From: an uncultured Verrucomicrobiota bacterium
Lineage (GTDB): Bacteria > Verrucomicrobiota > Verrucomicrobiia > Opitutales > Intestinicryptomonadaceae
NCBI GenBank assembly: GCA_949293415.1
Contig: CASFDK010000044.1
Span: 1 to 64,000, forward strand
DNA: 64,000 bases
Direction: 5' to 3'
Below are positions 36,435 to 45,064 of this stretch, in pieces. Positions within the stretch are counted from its first letter, which is position 1, and each line of letters opens with the position of its first letter. A program made the position numbers and the translations under genes. A model generated the notes under the pieces. It had not been told where the DNA came from. It did not search any database and saw only the letters and a program-made list of their open reading frames with translations.

Positions 36435-38384
36435 ATGACGGAAAACAAACTCGAACAACTCGTAGCCGAAGCCGCAAATGGCGGCAAGATTCTGCCGTCG
36501 GCGGCGGAAAACCTCGGCAAATGGATGTCGCAAAACTTTCTGCCTGAATGGGCGGTGGAATCGCTCGTGGAACTTTTCGAAAACGGCGATTTCGGGGAAA
36601 TCAACGACAGATTTTTCAAACCGCTGGCATTCGGCACGGGCGGCATGCGCGGCAGGACAATCGGCAAGAAATCGGCAAAAGCCGAGCTCGGAAAAATCTC
36701 CGAACAGGGCACGCCCGAACACGCGGCGGTCGGCGCAAGCTATATGAACGACTTCAACGTGGCGCGCGCTACAATCGGACTTTTCGGATACTGCAAATCG
36801 TACACAGAGGCAAACGGCGGCGGAACGCCCAAGCTCGCGGTCGCTTTCGACGTACGCCACTTCTCGGCGCATTTCGCGCAGCTGTGCGCATCGGTCTGGC
36901 GCAAGCTCGGCGGCGAAGTCTACCTTTTCGACTCCCCGCGTTCCACCCCGCAACTTTCATTCACCGTCCGCAACCTGAAAACGACGGCGGGCATAGTAAT
37001 CACGGCAAGCCACAATCCCTCGCACGACAACGGCTACAAAGTCTACTTCGGCGACGGCGCGCAGGTCATCTCTCCGCACGCGGAAGGCATCGTAGCGGAA
37101 GTCAACAAGGTTGCCTGGAGCGAAGTTGGCGACTTTTTGAACATAAATCTCGACGGAGTGAAAGCCGTGCCGCAGTCGTCGGAAGAGGCGTATGTAAAGT
37201 CGATTGAAAACTGCGTAATAGACAAAGATGTAATGGCGGCGAACAAGCCCAAACTCGTCTACACATCGGTGCACGGTACGGGCGCGGCACTCTGCCCGTC
37301 GGTTATGCGCCACTTCGGCATAGAGCCGATTCTCGTGGAAGAACAGATGGATATGGACCCGCGCTTCCCGACCGTCAAACAGCCCAACCCCGAATACGCC
37401 GAAACGCTTTCGATGGGCATCGCCAAGATGCTCGAAACAAACGCCGACTGCCTTATGGCGACCGACCCCGACGCCGACAGAATGGGCGTTGCCATCCGCA
37501 CAAAAGACGGCGGCACGCGCATTCTAACGGGCAATATGATAGGCTCGCTGTTGGCGGAATACCGCGCGGCGCAGATGAAGGCAAAGGGAATTATCGTAAA
37601 GCCCGAAAACTGCGCGTTCATAAAGACCTTTGTCACCACGCCGCTACAGGACAAAATCGCGCACACGCACGGCTTGAAATGCCTCAACACCCTCACCGGT
37701 TTCAAGTGGATAGGCGGCAAGCTGACCAAGTACGAAAACAAACTTATCGCCGCAACGGGTTCGGATTGCACCGACAAACCCTACGCCGAACGCGCAAAAC
37801 TAATGCAGGAATACAGCACGTTCTTCGTCTTCGGCGGCGAGGAAAGCTACGGCTACCTCGGCACAGACTCCGTGCGCGACAAAGACGCAAACGCCGCGGT
37901 GATTATGTTCTCCGAAATGCTCGCATACCTCAAGGCAAACGGCAGAACTGTGGAGGAATATCTCGACTCAATCTACCTCAAGTGCGGATACTATCTTGAA
38001 GAACTCAAGAGCATCTACCGCGAGGGCGCGGAGGGCGCGGCGCAAATCCAGTCGTTCTTGAAAACGCTCGACGAAAAGCCGCTTGCCGAAGTTGCGGGCG
38101 TAAGGGTGGCGAAGTCTGTAAACTTCAACAGGGACGAAATTTTCGATGCCGACGGCGACAGAATCCCGCGCGAAAAGTTCTTCTTCTACACGCTCGAAAA
38201 CGGCTACAGTTTTGCGGTGCGCGGCAGCGGCACCGAGCCGAAAATCAAGTTCTACGCGTTCGCGGTCGAAAAGGCGGACTCGCCCGAACTGCTCGAAACG
38301 GCGAAAAAAACGGCGAGAACCGAACTCGATAAAATGCTCGGCGGACTTGCCGAAATCTTCGAGAAAAGCGCAAAACAGGCTTGA
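36435..38384 (+). CDS. Phospho-sugar mutase (phosphoglucomutase/phosphomannomutase)
   Basis: 649 aa from the ATG at 36435. The phosphoserine loop is in GIVITASHNPSHDNGYKVYF, the metal loop is ATDPDADRMG, the sugar loop is FVFGGEESYGYLG and the phosphate loop is VRGSGTEPKIKFY. The length fits the long phosphoglucomutase/bisphosphate-synthase-like clade rather than the 450-aa ManB/GlmM clade. An N-terminal extension in the same frame is open but unsupported. It probably links glycolysis to glycogen or cell-envelope sugars. Confidence 0.9.
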   Translation: MTENKLEQLVAEAANGGKILPSAAENLGKWMSQNFLPEWAVESLVELFENGDFGEINDRFFKPLAFGTGGMRGRTIGKKSAKAELGKISEQGTPEHAAVGASYMNDFNVARATIGLFGYCKSYTEANGGGTPKLAVAFDVRHFSAHFAQLCASVWRKLGGEVYLFDSPRSTPQLSFTVRNLKTTAGIVITASHNPSHDNGYKVYFGDGAQVISPHAEGIVAEVNKVAWSEVGDFLNINLDGVKAVPQSSEEAYVKSIENCVIDKDVMAANKPKLVYTSVHGTGAALCPSVMRHFGIEPILVEEQMDMDPRFPTVKQPNPEYAETLSMGIAKMLETNADCLMATDPDADRMGVAIRTKDGGTRILTGNMIGSLLAEYRAAQMKAKGIIVKPENCAFIKTFVTTPLQDKIAHTHGLKCLNTLTGFKWIGGKLTKYENKLIAATGSDCTDKPYAERAKLMQEYSTFFVFGGEESYGYLGTDSVRDKDANAAVIMFSEMLAYLKANGRTVEEYLDSIYLKCGYYLEELKSIYREGAEGAAQIQSFLKTLDEKPLAEVAGVRVAKSVNFNRDEIFDADGDRIPREKFFFYTLENGYSFAVRGSGTEPKIKFYAFAVEKADSPELLETAKKTARTELDKMLGGLAEIFEKSAKQA

Positions 38385-38406
38385 AAATAGCGATATGCGA
38401 TTTTAC

Positions 38407-38436
38407 AAATGTCCCCTCCCTCGGGGACATTTTTTG
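38407..38436 (+). terminator. Terminator after the phosphohexomutase gene
   Basis: AATGTCCCC (38408-38416), loop TCCCT, GGGGACATT (38423-38431) followed by a T-run. It closes the plus-strand run that starts at pdxJ. Confidence 0.85.
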
Positions 38437-38466
38437 TTTCCGCAACGCACATTTACCCGTACAAAA

Positions 38467-40173
38467 ATGAACGGAAGAATAATACCGATTATCGCGCTGG
38501 CAAGCGCACTTGCACAACCCCTGTCCGCCCAACAAGCCGAACAGCTCTTCACCGACGAATCTGCGGCGGCTTTCTTCGGGGCGTCGCCGAACTTGGCGGC
38601 GGAATCGCGCAAATACGCAAAAGAGTCGCTCGAAGAGTACAACGGCAAGAAATTCGCCGAAGCCTACGCAAAGCTCGTTGTGTCGAAATATTTTTCGAAT
38701 CTGGCGAAGTTCGGCAAAAACATCGAGCCCGAAATCAGGGCGAAACTGCTCGCCTCTCCCGAACTTCTCGACGACTTCGTTTCGGTGCTCTCGCCCGAAG
38801 ACGACGCGGTGAAAGTCTACGACATCCTCGCAAACATCGCGAAATCGTCGCCCGAAAAGTTCGCGAAATATCCCAAACTTGCAATCGCCGTGGCGGTCGT
38901 ATTCGATACGCCGCCCCCGAAAGACTGGCCGCACGGACAGGTTTCCGAAAAACTCCTGCCCCGCAAGCTGTCCGACCCCGTCGCCCGCTTCAACCAAATC
39001 GTCGATATGCGCGAGCGCGGAAAATTCCTGCTGCCCACTGAAAAGATGTCGATCGAAGAGCTTAAATACCTCGTGCCGTCCACCGCGACCGAAGACGACG
39101 CGCAGTGGGCGCAAAAAAGCGTCTCGGTAAGCCTCTCGAACCTGCCCAAACTCTACCTGTCGATAGCCTACGACCACGGCAGGCTCAACCGCAAACAATT
39201 CGACTGGAACGGCGAAGACTACCGTCTCAAAACAATAAAAACAAAAGGCGGCATTTGCGTCGACCAAGCCTACTACACGATGGAAGTGGCAAAAGCCCGC
39301 GGCGTGCCGGCGTTCATTCTGTCGGGCGCGGGCAGCGACGGATTCCACGCGTGGGTCGCCTATATGCAGCGCCCAGGGACGTGGAATTTTTCGGTCGGTA
39401 GATACGAAAACGCACGTTTCGTAACGGGTAAAACCTACGATCCACAAACGTGGAAGGACGCAACCGACCACGCCTTGGAATCGCTTAGAGAGGGTTTCCG
39501 TAACGGCGCGAAATACAGGCTTTCGGAAATCCACTGCGCGTTTGCCGACGTTTTCGCAAAGCAAAACGACTATGAAAAGTCGCTTGCCTGCGCAAAGGCG
39601 GCGGTCGTCGCCGAACCGCGCAACGCCGACGCTTGGAACAAAATCTTCGCATATCTTGAAAAGCTCGGGAAATCGGAAAGGGAAATTTGCCAAAACTACG
39701 AATTTGCCGTCAGGGCGTTCTCGAAATATCCTGATACCGACGCGGAATTCAGGCGCAAGTTCGCCGACCTCTACCGCAAAAGCGGCGACATCTCGGCGGC
39801 GAAACGCCTGACGACGTCGATTATCCTCAAGACAAAAAATGCGCGCCCCGACATCGCAATGGAATTCGCCCGCAGAGAACTTGAAATCGACATTCAAGAA
39901 GGAACGGCGGAAAAACTGCTGACAACCTACAAAAGATTGCTCGGAACATTCAAAAACGACTCGGCAGTGGCTATCGGCGGAATAACCATCCCGATAATCA
40001 ACACCGTACTCAAAAGCGACAAGTACGCCGCAGCCAAAGACTTGATGAAAGCAACACGCCAAGTTTTAAAACCCTCGAAAGACAGCCTCATAAAACCGAC
40101 CCTCGACGACATCGATCGACAACTCGAAACAATCATTCCTAAAATCGAAGCGGACAAAAAGAAATCCGAATAA
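38467..40173 (+). CDS. Secreted transglutaminase-like protein with TPR-like C-terminus
   Basis: 568 aa with a signal peptide (about 1-21, ending LSA-QQ). A transglutaminase-like core lies around 245-330: C264 in GGICVDQAYY, H294 in GFHAWVAYM and D325 in YDPQTW form a plausible Cys-His-Asp triad. Residues 340-560 are helical with TPR-like repeats (NDYEKSLACAKAAVVAEPRNADAWNK). It is likely periplasmic. The substrate is unknown; relatives act as proteases or crosslinkers. An open frame upstream to 38146 overlaps the previous gene and is not used. Confidence 0.72.
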   Translation: MNGRIIPIIALASALAQPLSAQQAEQLFTDESAAAFFGASPNLAAESRKYAKESLEEYNGKKFAEAYAKLVVSKYFSNLAKFGKNIEPEIRAKLLASPELLDDFVSVLSPEDDAVKVYDILANIAKSSPEKFAKYPKLAIAVAVVFDTPPPKDWPHGQVSEKLLPRKLSDPVARFNQIVDMRERGKFLLPTEKMSIEELKYLVPSTATEDDAQWAQKSVSVSLSNLPKLYLSIAYDHGRLNRKQFDWNGEDYRLKTIKTKGGICVDQAYYTMEVAKARGVPAFILSGAGSDGFHAWVAYMQRPGTWNFSVGRYENARFVTGKTYDPQTWKDATDHALESLREGFRNGAKYRLSEIHCAFADVFAKQNDYEKSLACAKAAVVAEPRNADAWNKIFAYLEKLGKSEREICQNYEFAVRAFSKYPDTDAEFRRKFADLYRKSGDISAAKRLTTSIILKTKNARPDIAMEFARRELEIDIQEGTAEKLLTTYKRLLGTFKNDSAVAIGGITIPIINTVLKSDKYAAAKDLMKATRQVLKPSKDSLIKPTLDDIDRQLETIIPKIEADKKKSE

Positions 40174-40176
40174 TTG

Positions 40177-40205
40177 TTGCATAATTATTGCACAATAATT
40201 ATTAT
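40177..40205 (+). promoter_or_regulatory. Promoter with embedded 22-bp palindrome, upstream of RHH-like gene
   Basis: TTGCAT (40177-40182) and TATTAT (40200-40205) are 17 bp apart and fit a sigma-70 type promoter. The perfect palindrome ATAATTATTG-CA-CAATAATTAT (40181-40202) fills the space between them. A protein bound there would block RNA polymerase, which suits autorepression by the small DNA-binding protein encoded next. This is inference from placement. Confidence 0.5.
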
Positions 40206-40273
40206 ATTGTTTCGATATTTTTATTATTTTAATATTGAATTGTATGATAATGTATGCAATATGTCACAAAAGC

Positions 40274-40537
40274 ATGAGCAACACAGGAAAATATATTAGG
40301 CGGACAATCTCGATTTCCCCGCGCGTAAACGAGATTCTGAGCGACGGAGCCAACAATGAATTCGGCGGTAATTTCAGCGCGTTTTTGGCGCACGTCGTGC
40401 TCGACTACGCGAAGTCTAGGAACTGCTATCCGACAAGCCCGCACGTATGCGAAATATCGGGCAATGCAAAGTACTACAAAACGGCGCGGAGTAAACACCC
40501 GCCGAAAAGCGATACGGTCGCAACCCACGTAGGCTAA
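40274..40537 (+). CDS. Small ribbon-helix-helix-like protein
   Basis: 87 aa if translation starts at the ATG at 40274. An RHH pattern is visible at residues 8-45: a short strand RRTISISP, helix RVNEILSDGANN, then helix NFSAFLAHVVLDYAKSR. It resembles CopG/Arc-type regulators or antitoxins. The C-terminal 40 residues are basic and look unstructured. No toxin gene is adjacent; dprA follows 75 bp downstream. It is preceded by an AT-rich promoter with a palindrome. There is no strong ribosome-binding site before the start. Confidence 0.55.
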   Translation: MSNTGKYIRRTISISPRVNEILSDGANNEFGGNFSAFLAHVVLDYAKSRNCYPTSPHVCEISGNAKYYKTARSKHPPKSDTVATHVG

Positions 40538-40612
40538 ACGCCGCGCGGGTGGTTCGTTCGCGCGATTATTTTCTTTCAAACAACGCGTCGTTGCGCATAC
40601 TGTCGGGAAAAG

Positions 40613-41749
40613 ATGAACGACGATTGCAAGTATTACATCAAACTCTGCGCCATTCCGGAAATCGGGGCGGTAACGGCAATGCGCCTCATACGCCACTTCG
40701 GTTCGCCGCAGGCGGTGCTTGAAGCTGGCAAGTCGGAACTACAAAAGGTGGAGAAAATCGGCAACAAAACCGCCGACTCGATAATTTCGAACCGCGACAA
40801 AATAGACATCGAAAAAATAATCGCGCGGATGCACGCAATCGGCGCACGCTACGTCTGCATCGGTAGCCCGGACTACCCCAAACTTCTGCGCGAAATTCCA
40901 GATCCGCCCGTCGGTTTCTACATGTTGGGCGACTGCAATTTTTCCGCACCGTGCATTTCGATAATAGGCTCGCGAAACTGCTCGGTCTACGGACAGCTTG
41001 TGGCACGGAAATTCGCGGCGTCGTTCGTCCGCGCGGGCTTCAACGTAATCAGCGGAATGGCGCGCGGAATAGACTCGTGCGCGCACTACGGTGCGCTCGA
41101 GGCGGGCGGCAAAACCGCGGCGGTTCTCGGCTGCGGAGTCGACGTGCTCTACCCGCCCGAAAACGGAGACCTCTACAACAGGCTCGTTTCGAACGGCGCG
41201 ATAATTTCGGAATTTCCGCTCGGAACGCGCGCCGATAGGCAGAACTTTCCGATCCGCAACAGAATAGTGGCGGGGCTTAGCGTGGCGACGCTCGTCGTCG
41301 AATCCGACGTCAAAGGCGGCAGTATGATTACCGCTCGGCTCGCGGGCGAACAGGGACGCGAAGTTTTCGCAATCCCAGGCAGAATAGACCAGTCTTCAAG
41401 CCGCGGCTGCAACGCGCTAATCCGCGACGGCGTGCGCCTTGTAACCTGCCCCGAAGACATCATCGACGAACTTTCATTCTCGCGCCAACTCGAAATTTCG
41501 TTCGATTCGGACAAGCCGAAATCGGACGCGAAAAAGTCGGAAAAGTCATCCGCAAAACCCGCAATTTCGCTTTCGGGCGACGAAGCGGCAGTCTACAAAT
41601 GCTTCGAAAAAGTCGAAAATCTCGACGCAGACACGGTAGCGAATCTCTCGGGTCTTAGCGTGCAGAGATGCCTCGGTGCACTGCTTGTGCTCGAGATAAA
41701 AAAGGCGGTCGCCAAACGGGCGGGCGGAATCTGGACAAAGCGAATGTAA
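40613..41749 (+). CDS. dprA: DNA processing protein DprA
   Basis: 378 aa. A helix-hairpin-helix-like N-terminus (IPEIGAVTAMRLIRHFGS) is followed by the Rossmann-like DprA core: ISIIGSRNCSVYG, ISGMARGIDSCAH, AAVLGCGVDVLYPPEN and FPIRNRIVAGLS. A C-terminal winged-helix domain follows (about 310-375). It loads RecA on incoming single strands in natural transformation, so competence is suggested but not shown. Confidence 0.94.
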   Translation: MNDDCKYYIKLCAIPEIGAVTAMRLIRHFGSPQAVLEAGKSELQKVEKIGNKTADSIISNRDKIDIEKIIARMHAIGARYVCIGSPDYPKLLREIPDPPVGFYMLGDCNFSAPCISIIGSRNCSVYGQLVARKFAASFVRAGFNVISGMARGIDSCAHYGALEAGGKTAAVLGCGVDVLYPPENGDLYNRLVSNGAIISEFPLGTRADRQNFPIRNRIVAGLSVATLVVESDVKGGSMITARLAGEQGREVFAIPGRIDQSSSRGCNALIRDGVRLVTCPEDIIDELSFSRQLEISFDSDKPKSDAKKSEKSSAKPAISLSGDEAAVYKCFEKVENLDADTVANLSGLSVQRCLGALLVLEIKKAVAKRAGGIWTKRM

Positions 41750-41790
41750 GCCGCCGAAACCGCGCCGAGCTTGCGCCGCGACTCCGCGAA

Positions 41791-42462
41791 TCAGCGAGAA
41801 AGCCACTCGAGCAGCAACGCCCCGCGCTCGGAATCTGACAGTTTCCAGGAATCGTCGAGCGCACGCATACGCCGCGACAAATCGGACAAACACAGCGCAC
41901 TGAAAACCGACAAGTTGAAGCTCTGTGCAAAACCGAGCATCGGAATAGAGAACAGGAAATCGGCGTTTTCGTGCGCAACTTGGCTAAGCCCCGTAAGCTC
42001 GGTGCCTATCATCAGCGCAAGCGGTCTGTCCACGGGAACGTCAGAAATTCCGCCCGCGCCTTCGCGCAGGGTCGAGGCTACAATAGAATATCCGCGCGCG
42101 CGCAAATCTGCTATGGCGCGGAGCGTGTTTTCCTCCGCACTCCGCGAAACAACGTGCTTTTGCGCAATTCCGTTTTTCGGAACGACCGCCTCGGGGCAGA
42201 CAAAACGCCGAAGCGTCATCCATTTCGACGCGCCCATATCGACGCTTCCGCTGATTCTGGCAATGTATTTGTTTTCGATGAAAACGGCGTCCTGAATGCC
42301 GAATGCGTCGCAGTTGCGCAACACCGCGGCGGCGTTGTGCGCTTGGTAGATGTCCTCGAGAACTACGGTAATTTTGCGCGTGCGGTTCGCCGACACCCGC
42401 AACATCTTTGCGAAACGCTCAGGCGTGATTTTCTTCGAAAGCAATTCTATTTCGGCGTTCAT
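41791..42462 (-). CDS. trmH: SpoU/TrmH family RNA 2'-O-methyltransferase
   Basis: 223 aa. Marks are the N-terminal helix region with 'VVLEDIYQAHNAAAVLRNCDAFG', LALMIGTELTGLS and IPMLGFAQSFNLSVFSAL. These are the SPOUT motifs that form the trefoil knot. The arrangement fits TrmH (Gm18 of tRNA), although related rRNA enzymes share it. The start overlaps the dus stop by 4 nt. Confidence 0.85.
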   Translation of the reverse strand: MNAEIELLSKKITPERFAKMLRVSANRTRKITVVLEDIYQAHNAAAVLRNCDAFGIQDAVFIENKYIARISGSVDMGASKWMTLRRFVCPEAVVPKNGIAQKHVVSRSAEENTLRAIADLRARGYSIVASTLREGAGGISDVPVDRPLALMIGTELTGLSQVAHENADFLFSIPMLGFAQSFNLSVFSALCLSDLSRRMRALDDSWKLSDSERGALLLEWLSR

Positions 42463-43487
42463 TGCTCGTGGTTGGGGCGCGAATACACGCCGTCGTAGGG
42501 TTTGAGCGGATACGGCTTATCGGCGTTCCCGCCGAGCATAAACCCGTCGCAAACTTGCAGCAGCGCATCCATTCCGCGCGCACGGCGCATTTTGTAAAGG
42601 AACGCACCGTCGGGGTCAATGTACGTGCCGACAAAATTCAGAAACTTCTTCAGCCGCGAATCGGCGTACTTCACCGCGCCGCCGCAGGCTTCAACATTCG
42701 AGCGCAGCGCATCGACATACGCCCGCACGTCCGCAAGAGTAGGGACGAAAATTTCGCGCCCTGCAAGCGCGTCGGAAATCTGCCTGAAAATCCACGGATT
42801 TCCCACGGCGTTCCTGCCGCACATAACCCCCGCACAAGCCGTCGATTCCATAATCGCCTTTGCCTTGTGCGCGTCGGTTATGTCGCCGTTTGCGACAATC
42901 GGAATGGCGCACATTTTCACGGCGCGGGCGATGTGCGAGTAGTCGGGCTGCCCGCGGTAAAGCTGCTTGACGGTGCGGGCGTGGATTGTGACGAAATCGG
43001 GCTTTCCCTCCAAAACGGTGCCGAAGAGCTCCTCGAAACGGTCGGCGGAATCGAAACCTACGCGCATTTTCACGCTGAAACAACCGCCCCACTCCGAGCG
43101 CATAACGCGCATAATCTCGGCGATTTTCTTCGGGTCGCGAAGCAGCCCGCCGCCGACGTTCTTGCGGTAGATTTTCGGCGCGGGACAGCCCAAGTTTAAG
43201 TCGAGTTTTGTTATTTGCGGATATTTTTTAAGCTCGGAAATCGCCTTCAAAATGTACCCGACATTCTCGCCGATAAACTGGGCGCAAACTCGCTCGGGAT
43301 TCCACAGAACCGACTCGAGCACGTGCGGCTCAAGCTCGAAAAACTCGTGTATGCGAAAATACTCTGCTATGTAGAAATCGGGCGCGCCGCGGACGGCTAC
43401 CGCCCGCATAAACCCCGCATCGGTGATGTCCTGCATCGGCGCGAGAAACGAAACGCCCGAATCTCGGGAAAACGGAGCCGCACTCAT
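42459..43487 (-). CDS. tRNA-dihydrouridine synthase
   Basis: About 342 aa (an ATG two codons upstream is also possible). FLAPMQDITDAGFMR starts the flavin TIM barrel. DLNLGCPAPKIYRKNVGGGLLRD holds the conserved catalytic-region pattern, though the usual Cys-Pro followed by 'kv.k.g.Ga.Ll' is varied. HARTVKQLYRGQPDYSHI and ANGDITD follow. It reduces specific uridines in tRNA. Together with trmH it forms a tRNA-modification pair. Confidence 0.9.
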   Translation of the reverse strand: MSAAPFSRDSGVSFLAPMQDITDAGFMRAVAVRGAPDFYIAEYFRIHEFFELEPHVLESVLWNPERVCAQFIGENVGYILKAISELKKYPQITKLDLNLGCPAPKIYRKNVGGGLLRDPKKIAEIMRVMRSEWGGCFSVKMRVGFDSADRFEELFGTVLEGKPDFVTIHARTVKQLYRGQPDYSHIARAVKMCAIPIVANGDITDAHKAKAIMESTACAGVMCGRNAVGNPWIFRQISDALAGREIFVPTLADVRAYVDALRSNVEACGGAVKYADSRLKKFLNFVGTYIDPDGAFLYKMRRARGMDALLQVCDGFMLGGNADKPYPLKPYDGVYSRPNHEQ

Positions 43488-43493
43488 CTGCAA

Positions 43494-43928
43494 TCAGCAA
43501 CCCTTGATTTTTCTGAAAGCATCGCCCATATCCGCCACGCTGTCGAGAACCCTGCGCGTTACGAAAATCGGGGCGTTCGCGCGGAGGGCAAGAGCTATTG
43601 TATCGCTGGGTCTGCCGTCGATTTCGGCGATTTTCGAGCCGAGTTCATTGTGCATTTCCACATTGATGTGGGTAAAAAACGTACCATCGTCGACGTGGTA
43701 GATTACCGCGCTTTTAACAGTGCAGTCGAGCGCGTCGAGCATCTGCGAGACAAATTCGAACGTCAGCGGACGCTCAGATTTGTAGCCCGAAAGCGCACTC
43801 TGCAAAGCCATCCCGCGCGGTCTGTCGACGTATATTACGAAAATTTTTCGGGAGGCTCGCAAAAAGACGGCATACCCGTACGGGGACGGGCAGATATCGA
43901 GTATTTCAGCTCTCAACAGGTTGTCCAT
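43494..43928 (-). CDS. Bifunctional nuclease family protein (DUF151)
   Basis: 144 aa from the ATG at 43928. The region 'AVIYHVDDGTFFTHINVEM' followed by 'EIDGRPSDTIALALRANAPIF' is the signature of the BFN/DUF151 family; related proteins have DNase and RNase activity in plants. It lies 6 nt upstream of dus, so it starts the bfn-dus-trmH chain. A longer open frame upstream is not needed. Confidence 0.85.
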   Translation of the reverse strand: MDNLLRAEILDICPSPYGYAVFLRASRKIFVIYVDRPRGMALQSALSGYKSERPLTFEFVSQMLDALDCTVKSAVIYHVDDGTFFTHINVEMHNELGSKIAEIDGRPSDTIALALRANAPIFVTRRVLDSVADMGDAFRKIKGC

Positions 43929-44016
43929 AGTGTGTGTATGCCGTCGGCAGGAACCGCTCCGAAGAATATTATCGGCAAATGCGCAAAATATGAAAATGCG
44001 CAACGGGTGCCGATAA

Positions 44017-44052
44017 AACAAAACTTTCGGTTCCGAACCCCGAAACCGAAAG
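44017..44052 (-). terminator. Terminator after rpsT
   Basis: CTTTCGGTT (44024-44032) pairs with AACCGAAAG (44044-44052). On the minus strand the stem is followed by TTTTGTTTT. Confidence 0.8.
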
Positions 44053-44082
44053 ATTGAAAGTAAAGCAATACGGAAGACCGAA

Positions 44083-44340
44083 CTACTTGGCGAGCTTGTT
44101 GGCTGCCTTTGCCAAGCGGCTCTTTGCGCGCGCAACCTTGTTGGGGTGTACGATGCCGCTCTTTACGGCCTTGTCCATTGCCGAAGCGAGAGCCGCGCCG
44201 TTTTTCTTGAGCGATTCAAGGTCCGTACTTGCCGCGGCATTCTTCGCCAGTGTCTTGATGCGGCTTGCGACCTTGCGGTTGCGGAGAGTGCGCGTTGCCG
44301 TTCTGCGGATGTCTTTTTTGGATGAATTATTGTTTGCCAT
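44083..44340 (-). CDS. rpsT: 30S ribosomal protein S20
   Basis: 85 aa, very basic, mostly helical. KKDIRRTATRTLRNRKVASRI followed by 'SAMDKAVKSGIVHPNKVARAKSRLAKAANKL' in pattern is diagnostic for S20. It binds 16S rRNA early in assembly. It is a single-gene unit with its own terminator. Confidence 0.96.
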   Translation of the reverse strand: MANNNSSKKDIRRTATRTLRNRKVASRIKTLAKNAAASTDLESLKKNGAALASAMDKAVKSGIVHPNKVARAKSRLAKAANKLAK

Positions 44341-44445
44341 ATCAGTTTATTATGAAATTCTGCAAAATGTATATATTATGAAGTAGAAGAAGAAATTGTA
44401 TTTTGGGCAAAACGCAAGAAAAAATCTCGTTTTCAGTGTTTTTTT

Positions 44446-44667
44446 TTATCTTTTGAACAATTTCGCGCCAGTCGGGGCGTTGTCGAATTTAACCAGTTCG
44501 CCGTTTTGCGTTTCCGAAACGACCAAGCCGCCGTTCGGATGGAAGGCGCAGTTGCTCGGATTGCGCCCGTCCAAAACGAGCATATCCACAATCCCGCCGT
44601 CGGGCGAAACCGCTTTGACCGCGCCCGCCGCGCTCGGGGTTGTCCACCCTCGAACGAAACCAGCCAA
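44446..44667 (-). pseudogene. SMP-30/gluconolactonase-like C-terminal fragment
   Basis: About 73 codons read 'GAVKAVSPDGGIVDML', DGRNPSNCAFHPNGG, LVVSETQNGELVKFD and a final GAKLFKR. This matches the last beta-propeller blade of SMP-30/gluconolactonase/LRE-like proteins. No start region remains and the 5' side fuses abruptly to a piece of a different gene. It is most likely a deletion remnant. Confidence 0.6.
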
Positions 44668-44857
44668 TCGAAGCCATCCAGTTAAGACACAGCAAATTTA
44701 TGCCGAGCCGTCCCATATTGCGGAGCATTTGGCGGTACTTTTCTATATACCCGTGTCGGTTGGGCAGACCCAATTTTATCGGCGACATATCGAATTGGTC
44801 GCCCTCGAGCCCGTACACCTTTATGCCGAACTTGCGGAAACGCCCGACGAGGGAGCA
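44651..44857 (-). pseudogene. Mannonate dehydratase (UxuA)-like fragment
   Basis: In another frame, about 69 codons read RFRKFGIKVYGLEGDQFD, then IKLGLPNRHGYIEKYRQMLR and GRLGINLLCLNWMASIGWFR. These match a central N-terminal part of mannonate dehydratases (IKLGLPgRd-yIenyk, vCyNfM, gWtRt in pattern). A TGA at 44858-44860 precedes it and the SMP-30-like fragment follows in a different frame. The pair looks like a chimeric remnant of a lost hexuronate catabolism locus, and it lies directly upstream of a sugar MFS transporter gene. Confidence 0.6.
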
Positions 44858-45064
44858 TCATTGATAATATCATCGTTTCGAAAATATTGCCCGACGCTTG
44901 ATTGCGGCGGATTAAACGTCAGCTCCGCCGATTTTTACGCTTATTGAGCCCGTTATGTTCGATTTTAGGCAAACCGTTTACATGCAAAACGGACGTTTTC
45001 GCAATAAATAATTGACAAAAAACGGAAACTCTGAAAAACTTTGCTTAATCGTTTCACCGCTTTT

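Noticed and set aside
34992-36953. 653-codon minus-strand frame over glyA and the start of the mutase gene
   Set aside because: It is antisense to glyA, whose motifs are unambiguous; the product is an unstructured Arg/Val/Phe-rich shadow.
38245-40062. 605-codon minus-strand frame over the transglutaminase-like gene
   Set aside because: It is antisense to a gene with a signal peptide and a catalytic triad, and the composition is that of a shadow frame.
40177-40537. Toxin-antitoxin pair
   Set aside because: Only the RHH-like partner is visible; the next gene is dprA and no small toxin frame lies nearby.
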